A stretch of 64,000 nucleotides of DNA, from contig JAJHTX010000007.1 of the NCBI GenBank assembly GCA_032164295.1, positions 1,028,501 to 1,092,500 on the forward strand. The letters run 5' to 3'. The stretch comes from Inonotus obliquus (taxonomy: Eukaryota; Basidiomycota; Agaricomycetes; Hymenochaetales; Hymenochaetaceae). Shown here piece by piece: positions 1 through 9,358 of this stretch (the stretch's first letter is position 1; each line of letters opens with the position of its first letter). The notes beneath the pieces were generated by a model. The model searched no databases. It was not told where the DNA came from and saw only the letters and a list, made by a program, of their open reading frames with translations. The translations under genes and the position numbers were made by a program.

Positions 1-1983
1 AAGACGTCCTCTGCCCTTGGGAACCACTGCTCATCACCGCCTACGCCCTGCTTCGACGACAGGAATAGTTCTGCGGGGTTAAGCATCGTAGAAGCCGTGT
101 CGGATGTTTTTTGGGGCTTGTCACTATGGGACGGAGGCGAATTTCCAACTGTTGATCCCGGAGGAGCATAAATCTCTGTGGTGGAACCTGAACCCCGAGT
201 GAAGTCGGTCGCAGTTGTTGATCCAGTACCCGAACTTCGACTACTCTGCTGAGATTCTGGCGAGCCGGAGGGAATGTAATCGCTCTGGAACGGTGGATAT
301 AATGGATTATACAAGTCTCGCTCTAGTTCGAATTCTAGGATAATGATAGCACGGTCGAAGAGCCTCGCATTCTTCATGTCTTTTGCTTGCGTCTTGATTC
401 GCGACGGCGGTCGGTGTGCAGCACACCAACAAGTCCAGAATCGCCTATCACCCTCTCTCTCAGTTTCTTCGTCCTCGTCGGAAGGTGCGCTCTCAGGCTC
501 TCCCCAACCACTCAGCAGGAAAACTTGGGGATTATCATTGCTCTCTTGTTCGCCTTCGGAGAATTCTGAATCGTTGAGGAACTGAACGTTATCCCAAAGC
601 AAGTCTGCTTGGGTGTCAGGGAGAGTCTGAGTGAAGCACTCAAGTCCGAAAAGGTACTGAGGAGAAAGACCAAGAAGTTCTGTTGAATTCTGGTATGAAT
701 GAGCACGCTGGCTCAAACTGGACGTCATTGCTAATTCTCACCTCCGAGACTTGTCTAACTACCAGGTTGCCAGTATTATCGTCTTCCTCGACTGCGATTA
801 GTACACCGAAGCCTTGAACTGCACCGGGAGCACGAATAGGCTTTTAATGAAAAAGTGAGAAATGAATATCCGCAGAAAGAGATGAATAAGAATGTACCTC
901 GTCTTCACATCTCGCTAGAGCACCTTCTCTTCCAGTCAACACATGGAAGCCATTGTCATCCACTACGTACTCAAATTTGAATGTGACCAACTCGCTCGAA
1001 GTACTCATGTTTGTTGAAGTCGGTGTTTTACCAGGTAGATCCCCAGCTGAGTCCGTTCCTGATAGTCCTGACTGGACACCTTCACCACCAGAGCTTCTTC
1101 CTCTGTCCGACCTTCCCCATGGATCAGAGCCGGATCCAGAAAAGGGACTTTGTATGTTCGTTCTCGTCTTTCGGCTAGAAACAAGCGATCCTCCTGATAC
1201 AGATGATCCGCTTTCTGATTCGCCGCGTGATGGTAAAGGCGGAAGATGAACAATCCCTGATTGACTAAAGTCAATTGGCTTTGAATGAGCTGGTTCGACG
1301 GCCGATGCAGCCTGTACGGGTTGGGGCATTCTGAGAGCAGGGCTCGTATATGCGGTCGCTAGCACACCGGCACCAGCAGACGAGATGGGTTCAGGGTGAC
1401 GAGGGTCGTATTCATCCAAATCACGATCACCAGGTAGGATCATGACGCGTTGTTTACTTTCGTGGTCTGGAACTTTTGTAGTACTACCGACAGCATCCGG
1501 ATCCTGACTAATCGGATTATCGTCTGAATTTACTTCCGGCTGCAAAGGTGGCTTGGCGGTTATGTTCACTGAGTGTCTTGAGCTTGATGAGCCAGGCTGG
1601 GAGGAGTAAGTTTCACCGGTTAGTGGAATAAAAGGACTTCCTTGAGGAAAAATAATGTTTCCTTCAGATAAAGAACCTCTTGAACTACGACCTCTACCAG
1701 ACCTTCCTTCCTTTTCTCGTCTGAGTTGAGCAGCCGCTTGAGATATGCTCATTTGGGTCGGCAGTGAACCAACGGCACCAATGATCTCTGATGCTATAGG
1801 CTGATCGCGTTTTGCTGGTTGAATGCCGGATAGAAGGGTACGGACGGGATAGACATAGCTTGCCGAAGAGGAGGAAGACGAAATGGAAGGAGTGCTATCC
1901 TTATTTGAAATAGTTGAAAAAGCGGTAGAGGCTGTATCCTTCTCATCATGTTTCGCTCTCTGGTGTTCGTCGCCAGTGGACAT
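1..1983 (-). CDS. Fungal phytochrome (hybrid histidine kinase), N-terminal part, truncated by window edge
   Basis: Red/far-red photoreceptor of the fungal phytochrome family; only the N-terminal extension and the start of the PAS domain lie in the window. I start at the ATG at 1983 (MSTGDEHQ); the open frame further upstream has no ATG. Exons are 1983-898, 840-742 and 689-1, with introns of 57 bp (841-897) and 52 bp (690-741), both GT-AG. After about 350 Ser-rich, disordered residues comes the PAS signature RCEDEPIRAPGAVQGFGVLI across the first intron, then residues reading ENSTELLGLSPQYLFGLECF. The Cys before EDEPI aligns with the biliverdin-binding Cys of bacterial and fungal phytochromes (Cys24 in Deinococcus BphP). 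GAF, PHY, kinase and receiver domains should lie beyond position 1. An acidic insert follows the PAS core at about 470-560. The gene diverges from the hydrolase at 2206. Confidence 0.85.
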
Positions 1984-2205
1984 GATGGGAGGATGGAAGT
2001 CGTCGGACGAGGAAGAGGTCGCAGGAAGCAGCACGGCGACACAGCAGGTAAAATAATATACATGGTAACATACTCTCCATGCCGGCGGGAGCGGGAAGGG
2101 TCACGGGCGCGTGATTGTGACGCAATTGTTTAGCATTGTGTACTCAAAACTTTATCGGCCTCCCAACCTGCCTTATCAGGCCAACGACGAACTCGACTTG
2201 CTTCA
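1984..2205. promoter_or_regulatory. Divergent promoter between phytochrome and ABHD12-like genes
   Basis: The two start codons are 222 bp apart and point away from each other, so both promoters and 5' leaders must share this stretch. I see no clear TATA box. The assignment rests on gene positions only. Confidence 0.5.
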
Positions 2206-3645
2206 ATGTCCATGGACGGGATTTTGGCCAAGGGCCAGCTTTTACTGCTTGGCCTTGCTGCTTTGTATGCAGGATTCCTGGGACTGCTATCGATCCCTGA
2301 CGTTCAGAAACAGTATGTCTTCTCCATCCTAGGCAGCTTGTAATGCTCTGCAGCTAAAACAGCATAGTGCCGTTTTCCTTCACACAGTTCGATGGCCACT
2401 CTTCGCCGAGTTTGATAATCCAGTCAAATATGGCCTTCCTGGTGAGACCACCTTCTCATTTCTCCGAGGTAATACTGATCGATAACATCAGTCAGACGAT
2501 CTGTGAACGTACAAATCGAGACCAGCGACAAAGTCAAGCTCGGCGCCTGGCTCATACTTCCCCCGGCAGAAATACCTTCGCATCGGCTAATCAAGGACTC
2601 TGAGTCTGCACCCTTTAACGGACCACCAAGCGAGGTTGATATTTCAAACAGTCTGTCAAATCGGCCAACAATTCTTTTCTTTCACGGGAATGCTGCGACT
2701 CGTGCACTTTCTTTCCGCGTCCAAACATGCTCGACGTACGCCTCTCGCCTTGGAGCAAATGTCCTTGCCATCGATTACCGAGGGTTTGGAGATTCGGAAG
2801 GATCGCCAACTGAGGATGGTCTTATCGTTGATGCTCGCGCGACCTGGGACTGGGCCGTCTCTCAAGGTGCTAAGCCGAAAAACATCGTACTCGTCGGCGT
2901 GAGTCTTGGAACTGGTGTCGTCTCTGGCCTCGGTGCCCAGCTAGCAAGGGAAGGTATGCAACCAGTAAAGCTACCATCTACAAATAGTTGTAATCAAACA
3001 ATCTTGTTAGATATTCATCCAAGGGGCGTCATCCTTCTCGCTGGCTTCACTTCCCTCAAGGCACTCTTGACCGAATACCATCTGTTTGGCGCCATCCCAC
3101 TGCTTCAACCCCTCCAGGCCATCCCTCTATTGCAGAGTAAGTAGCTATCATTCGTAATGGTTTAATCCGACCGACATTGAGTTTCTCTCAGATTACATCG
3201 CAGGTTTCCTAGAAACCCACTTCAACACAAGCGAAACTCTTCCTGTAAGATTCCTCTGGGCTCGTACAAAATCCGAAACTAATCGACTACGTAGACGATC
3301 AAGGCGCCTATCCTTTTAGCACATTCCAAGAACGATCTCGAGATACCTTGTACACAATCTCAAGCATTATTTGATACGTTCCTAGAAGAGCTACTTCCAC
3401 CCGCTCCAGATCTTCCTGCATCACGTATTGACTGGGAATCATTCAAGGTTAGCCTCGAGGAGCGCCGATTGCAGAGATCTGCGCTCGTAAACAAGCAGGA
3501 GATTCCAGGCTTTGGGACCGTTCATCAGCTGAATCGGCCGAATGATCTTGGTGAGGTCGTGTTCGTAGAAGCATTGTATGGAGGGCACGATAGATTGGCG
3601 CTTCAAGATAGTCTGATTGACTTCATAGGCTACACATTCTTCTAA
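2206..3645 (+). CDS. ABHD12-like alpha/beta-hydrolase (serine lipase), membrane-anchored
   Basis: Predicted monoacylglycerol or lysophospholipid lipase of the ABHD12/ABHD13 group, tethered by an N-terminal transmembrane helix (LLLLGLAALYAGFLGLL, residues about 11-30). Six exons fit: 2206-2312, 2368-2441, 2492-2953, 3011-3136, 3192-3244 and 3295-3645, giving about 390 aa. The catalytic triad is visible: nucleophile Ser in GVSLG, Asp in HSKNDLEIP and His in YGGHDRL near the C-terminus. FFHGNAATR is the oxyanion-hole strand and DYRGFGDSEGSP is a typical family motif. The 57-bp stretch 2954-3010 has GT-AG ends and no stop in frame, so gene callers may leave it in; removing it joins ARE to DIHPRGVILLAGF, which fits the family better. 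The exact substrate is unknown. Confidence 0.85.
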
Positions 3646-4225
3646 AGGCATCCTTCTGGTATACCATCGCGTAACATCTCATAGACCCAACTCCCGTCTG
3701 TCCAAATCGATTGCTCAATCCTGTATTCGGGCATCCTCAGCTCTGCGCTTTTCTCCGCTTATATATCATCTATATATTTATTTATTTATTACGCAGTACT
3801 ATTTATGTAGGTAGTAGGGAGTCATACTACGCGTTATTTTGTCACTGTTGACCAACCCTTCCCACGTTTGGCTAACGGTGCCCGCAATGCTCTCCACGCA
3901 CATTCAGGTCACCATGCTGTTCCTCCTGCCTTACTGACTTCAACGTTCCACACGAAAGAGGCGAAGAGTTGATTCGATTGGAGCTGACTGATTATTAAAA
4001 AATATAATCCATTTGCACCCTCGTTTGTTCCGGCATGCCGATGATCAGCGGCGTGATAAAAAAACAGGAGAAAACAAAACACGATGCGGGCTTTTCGGAA
4101 ACAAGATTGGCAATACGATTACTGGATAGACTCTCCTCTATCCTCTTCATCCCTCTGCCACCTGCGGCACTGCCGACACTCTATGGCCCTGCTGTTTCCC
4201 TCTACCCGGTAGACTTGGTGTTCTC
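3646..4225. other. Intergenic region between hydrolase and BOR1-type gene
   Basis: This 580-bp stretch should hold the hydrolase 3' UTR and the transporter promoter. It is AT-rich around 3765-3815 with short TAT/TTTA runs. I see no gene or repeat in it. Confidence 0.5.
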
Positions 4226-6508
4226 ATGACTTTTTCTACGACCGGCTCAGACTTAGACATGGAGGAACAGGAGAAGAAAGGGGGCGTCCGTGACGAGCCC
4301 ACGGACACGGAGGTGTATGAAGAACGACTTGGAGGAGATGCAGCAGATACCCAGGACGCATCTCCTGCTGTCTCAGCAAGACTGAGACCTGGACGGCACC
4401 GAAGCTACACCATAAAGTCGTCTGTTCGCCCTTTCTACGGCATCATACGAGACATCCGATCTAGAGCGCCGTACTACGTTAGTGACTGGACCGATGCTTG
4501 GAATTATAGAGTTTTCCCAGCGACTTTGTTGATTTTCTTTGCAAAGTATGTCATCTCTCTCTTTCAATCTGTTAATAGGATATACATGGTTATCGTTTCA
4601 GCGTTTTGCCTGGCATCGCATTTTCTCTAGATTTGATAGAGACTACCAACCAATATGGTGTCGCAGAGGTGTTACTATCATCCTTCATGGCCGCCTTCGT
4701 CTTCTCCATCTTTGGCGCCCAGCCTCTTTGTATAGCGGGCGTCACAGGTTGGTAAAAAATGCCAGAAAAACATTTAGCTATTAAATATTATCGACAGGTC
4801 CTATTACCGTCCTGAATAAGACTATTTTTGATCTGATTGAGAATCGGGATGACGCACCGGACTATTTACAGTTTATAGGCTGGGTGTATCTCTGGGGAGC
4901 CATTCTGCACTGGGTTACCGCGGCCTTGAACTGTGCGTGTCCCTTCATTGTTAATTTGTTTGATGTACAATCAACCCGCCCCTCGTCTAGGGTGTAACTT
5001 CCTCAAATACGTTACCAGGTTCTCCTGTGATACGTTTGGTTTCTTCGTCGCCTGGGTGTACCTTCAGTATGGTATCCAGGTCTTGACCCGCCAGTTCGCC
5101 CATTCGACCAACGAAGGAGCTTTTGTACAGATTATCCTCGCTCTTATCATGCTCGTTGCTTCCTACCTGTTTCAAGCGCTTTCGCATACATCATACTTTC
5201 ATAGACACGTCCGTCGATTCTTAGATGATTATGGTATGCCTATCTCACTAGTTGTGAGTATGCCGTCGGAGAAATCATTTGCATTTGTTTACAATCATTC
5301 ACAGGCCACTACTGGTTTGGCATATTGGGGTCGCTTTAATTCGGCCAACCCAGAGACGTTACCGATTTCCGGCGCATTCCAACCTGCAGGTGGGCGTGCG
5401 TGGCTCGTTCGTTTCTGGGAGCTTCCCGGAAAATGGGTTGGCATAGCCTTCCCGTTCGGCTTTGTGCTTTGGGTACTCTTTTTCTTTGATCATAATGTTT
5501 CGGTACGACAATTGGATTCAACTCGGTTATACTTCATACTAAGCTTATCCTCTAGTCGCTTATCGCTCAGGGCTCGGAGTTCCCTCTACGCAAACCTCCT
5601 GGATTTCACTATGATTTCTTCCTTCTTGGGATCACCACTTTCATCGCCGGATTATTAGGTCTCCCTGCTCCTAACGGACTCATTCCGCAGGCACCTATAC
5701 ATACAAATTCTCTTCTTGTAATGGGAAGAGACAGAAAAGATGACATAGAAGAGCCAAAAGAACGGATTGGATCAAAAGCAACTAGTGAACGTGGAGGTGA
5801 CGGACCTCATACTGAACCGGACCCTGGTCCTGCAAGGCACGAGGTTCCCATCGGAGTGGTTGAGCAGCGCGTTTCGAACCTTAGTCAAGGTGCTATGTGT
5901 CTTGTGCTCCTGACAGGACCGTTCCTCCATATTCTAAACCTCATTCCACGTGGTGTTCTGGCTGGTCTATTGTAGGTTTCCCCTTCCCTCGTCCCGAGGG
6001 AAATTAAGGAATTAAAATTCTCAAACTGACTATGACTGTGCATTATATAGTTGGTATATGGGTGCCGATGCATTACAAGAAAACGGTGTAACCTCAAAAT
6101 TGTTATACCTTATCCAAGACAAACGTTTAACGCCTCCTAATGAACCATTACGCAAAGTTCGGACGTCTCGTATCATTTTGTTCACCGTGATACAGTTAAT
6201 TGGATTTGGTGCTACCTTCGCGATCGTCCAGACCATCGGTGAGTACTGCATGTACGTGGCTAGAGCGTTGCTAGTTACTTAAAAGTTTTACTAGCATCGA
6301 TTGGATTTACTGTTATTATCCTTCTCTTGATCCCACTTCGGACGTCTGTCATCCCTCGGCTACCTTTCACGGAGGAGGAACTCGCGATTCTTGACAAGCC
6401 TACCGCCTCACCATTCGTGAGTTGGAGCCTCTCATCTTAATGTTATTTGACTGTCTTAGTACTCATGTATACAATCAGACTATGGAATCAGTTGGAGGTA
6501 CACTTTGA
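4226..6508 (+). CDS. BOR1-type anion/borate transporter (SLC4 family)
   Basis: Membrane transporter of the SLC4 bicarbonate/borate family, most like fungal Bor1 boron exporters of the plasma membrane. A hydrophilic N-terminus (about 85 aa) leads into RPFYGIIRDIRSRAPYYVSD and then the membrane core with hallmark motifs: IFGAQPLCIAGVTGPITVLN, FIGWVYLWGAI, GIAFPFGFVLWVLFFFDHNV, and GLLGLPAPNGLIPQAPIHT near 5655-5705. The hydrophilic loop after LLVMGRDRKDDIEEP is typical of the yeast and fungal proteins. The frame is restored by GT-AG introns near 4544-4601, 4750-4798, 4933-4990, 5252-5303, 5502-5555, 5974-6049, 6240-6293 and 6417-6478. The C-terminus is TMESVGGTL. The start at 4226 opens the frame; a second ATG at 4259 is possible. 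It converges on the V-ATPase gene, with stop codons about 150 bp apart. Confidence 0.9.
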
Positions 6509-6661
6509 TTGTGTAACGTGAAGGCAGTCTTCGACCTTTGTCTGGGACCGACGACAAAAAAACGCCACGGAGCTCTTCATAAATAGGTGTATTACTGAGA
6601 ATTTGGTATATTTGCATGGATGGATTGTATGTAGTAGACAGCAGAAAACCAAGTAAAGACT

Positions 6662-7631
6662 CTAGCATCCCGAGTTATCAGCTTGCGAGTTCAGAATGAG
6701 TGCTACTATTAGCCTACAAAAACAATGAGTTCGAGGGTTAGCTTGTTGCGTTGATAATGAGAGAAGGGGGGTTTTTCGTACCCGTAAAGTCCTAACACTT
6801 CCGCGAAGATGAGGATAAGAACCATTGAGACGAATACCTTGGATTCGTATACGTATGCTCGTACACACTGTTTGAATAGACGTATATACGTTAGACACGA
6901 ATATTCACAAGGGGAAGGACAAGGGAAGATGAAAGCGAGAATGTTGAAGGGTTGAGGGATGAAGGATGAAGGATGAAGGATGAAGGGAAAAGAACGCACC
7001 GAATCACCAACGATGCCAATAGCGTATCCTGCAGCAAGACCTGTGGCACCACAAGCCAACCCAGCAGCTAAGTGTACGAAACCACTGAATAGAGAGTAAT
7101 CTTCTAATGGGTTTACTATATTTTTTACGCGCCACACGTTGTCAGAGCTCATTGTCAGAGTGAATGGGCATGATAGGGAACTTGAACGTACAAGCACCAG
7201 CGATGAGAACCGAGACGACGAGACCGTATACGGCTATTATACCAGACATTACTACTGGTATCAGAGACTTGGATTTCAATAATGTCAGTCAATTCTAAGG
7301 TAAGGGAAGCAAGAAAATACAAAACGCACTTTCATGATCAACTCTGGTCTAAAAGTTCCTAAACCTGCTATTCCAATCCCTGCTTTTGCAGTTCCGTATG
7401 CAGCTCCTACGGCTATACATTATCAACACCACCACCACCGTCATCATCGTCATCTCCGTCAATCATGCATAGAACAGGGCAACATGTGTGTTTTAGATAC
7501 GTACTGCTCAGAATCATCTACAACCATTCGACATTAGCGTTTTGAACTTTGAATGGAATGGAGAGAGGACGTACAGCTGAAGACACCCCAGCGAAACCAA
7601 AGAACGGTGCATAAGGCGGACAGATAGACAT
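6662..7631 (-). CDS. vma3: V-type proton ATPase 16-kDa proteolipid subunit c
   Basis: Subunit c forms the proton-carrying ring of the vacuolar ATPase Vo sector in vacuole and endosome membranes. The spliced product starts [19 protein letters not shown] and continues through [62 protein letters not shown] and [19 protein letters not shown] to QADNSGC: four transmembrane helices and the family's usual ~160 aa. The essential proton-binding Glu is in IFAEVLG. Exons include 7631-7575, a 13-nt microexon at 7517-7505 and 7412-7330; three more follow. The largest intron (about 6900-7000) contains ATGAAGG tandem repeats. It is divergent from the uL6m gene 219 bp away. It could be subunit c' (Vma11), which is close in sequence; the PPYAPFFG start favours c. 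Confidence 0.92.
6957..6986. repeat. Short ATGAAGG tandem repeat inside a V-ATPase intron
   Basis: Four consecutive copies of a 7-bp unit (GATGAAG) lie in the fourth intron of the subunit c gene. This is a microsatellite likely to vary in length between strains. Confidence 0.8.
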
Positions 7632-7850
7632 TCTCAGCGATTGACTGTATTTTGAAGCGTAGGAGGGATAGGTTAGGGAGGACAGGAGTGGATGGGAGGA
7701 CGGCGGGATGCGTGACTGGATATGTCGTGGCGATCATGTTATTACGTACAACACTTGGACGTGACTTTTTTGCTTTTGCAGTATCTACGCACGGACGCAG
7801 ATTACGACCACCAAAACCTGGGCCAAATCAGTCCAGTACTAACGCCCACC
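7632..7850. promoter_or_regulatory. Divergent promoter between V-ATPase c and uL6m genes
   Basis: The start codons at 7631 (-) and 7851 (+) are separated by 219 bp, so this segment must drive both genes. I see no clear core promoter motif. Confidence 0.5.
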
Positions 7851-8671
7851 ATGCTCGCGCGAAGTATACACCGACCACCGCCAAACCTTCACCGTTTCTT
7901 CAGTACATCTTCATGTTTACAACGGCACATCTCTCACATCGGTCGGACACCAATCGCCATCCCTCCATCCGCAACCCTCGACTACACACCATCATCTCCC
8001 CATATAACCATTAAAGGTCCTCTAGGTTCAACCTCAGTCCTAATCAAACCATTCGTTCAATTAACTTGGCCGCAACCTGACACGTTAAACGTTAATGTCG
8101 AAGATCCTGAAGTGAAGGAACAAAGACAAATGTGGGGGACGACTAGGACTCTTATTTATAATGCTATTGCCGGTATGACGGAAGGGTTTACTGTCCCGTT
8201 GTATCTTGTTGGTGTTGGATATCGTGCAGCTTTAGAAGATGATCCTCGAGGTATTCTTACTCCCACTTCAACTCCCACTTCACCTTCGACTTCAACGCCA
8301 GCTCCGACTTCGACTCCTCCAGTGATGTACGATTGGAGCGGAAAACGTCTCAACATGAAACTAGGCTTCTCCCACTCCATCTTCGTCCCAATCCCAAGCC
8401 ACATCAAAGCCTCCGTACCTCTTCCAACCAAAATAATCCTAAGTTGTACGGATAAGCATCAGCTAGGTTTATTTGCTGCCAAAGTTAGGTCTTTCAGACC
8501 TCCGGAACCGTATAAAGGAAAGGTACGTTCTATGTCATTAAGTTATCTGTTCTCCGTCCTCTGTTCTATGGCTCTGAAGTTTCTTATGTTCTTATGATGT
8601 TTTGTTTTGTTTTGTAGGGTATATTCGTCGGTGGCGAAACGATTAGAATCAAGCAAGTCAAGAAGAAATAG
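7851..8671 (+). CDS. Mitochondrial large-subunit ribosomal protein uL6m
   Basis: Component of the mitochondrial ribosome large subunit (bacterial L6 family). The product is about 241 aa from exons 7851-8522 and 8618-8671. The N-terminus MLARSIHRPPPNLHRFFSTSS is a typical arginine- and serine-rich mitochondrial presequence. L6 motifs follow: HISHIGRTPIAIPPSA, ITIKGPLGS, LIYNAIAGMTEGFTVPLYLVGVGYRA and the C-terminal [29 protein letters not shown], where KGKG is formed across the intron. A 20-residue Thr/Pro/Ser-rich insert (about 8258-8326) interrupts the second L6 domain; it lies between conserved strands and looks like a surface loop expansion. Confidence 0.9.
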
Positions 8672-8803
8672 TTATCTTTCTATCGCTAGCCAAGCCTAGA
8701 CTGATATATTCAATATTATACCAACACTATCTGGTGGCCTGCAACTTTCCCGGATTGCGAGTCCAAATCTCCTCATTCTACAGTACAACAGACGACCCGG
8801 ATC

Positions 8804-9075
8804 TCATAATCCTTGCGCAACTAATCCTGCATACTGCATGAGGTAAAGATAAAGAAAGGATGAAGACAAATCGAGCTCCAAAGGGGAGGGAAGAAGTGAT
8901 GATTCTCACATCCGTCCGAGACTTCCGTGTCACAAACTGCGTACTTACGCAAGGATTGACGAGTTTTTATAGCTACGGTCTGACTGGCAATACCGTTCAG
9001 TACTTCACTATTGAGATAAGATCCTACGCTATACACCAAGCGCAAAAATCTCCCAATATCGAAAATATTCACCAT
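8804..9075 (-). CDS. Possible small spliced gene, unknown function
   Basis: From an ATG at 9075 a short frame reads MVNIFDIGRFLRLVYSVGSY, then LNSEVLNGIASQTVAIKTRQS. It ends at a good donor (GTAAGT, near 8947) and could resume after an AG near 8823 to finish RLVAQGL with a TGA at 8804-8806. The peptide would have about 50 residues, with an amphipathic N-terminal half. I do not recognise it. It lies between the 3' ends of uL6m and ABC copy 1, so it could equally be UTR sequence. Confidence 0.3.
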
Positions 9076-9358
9076 TTCAAGATTCGAAAGAAACGTAACC
9101 TTCAATATTTTTTCTATTCCATCCCTGTGCGAACCTATGCAGAACTACTTTACTACTATATACTAACTATGAATAACTAAAAAAGGCCCATCGTTGGAAT
9201 GTGGAAAGGTTATAATTGAGATGAAGTGAGGTAAGAAATCGGAAAGCATCAAGACGCGACGTCAAGCGTGAAATAAATAGCACAAGAGAAATGAATACGA
9301 AACATTGAGAAACGTGAGCTGGTTGGATAACTGGATGGATGGGTGAGTGGTTGGCTGA

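Noticed and set aside
1984..2034. N-terminal extension of the phytochrome to 2034
   Set aside because: The codon at 2034 is GTG, not ATG. The first ATG in frame is at 1983.
6957..6986. CRISPR-like short repeats
   Set aside because: They are contiguous microsatellite units without spacers, in a eukaryotic intron.
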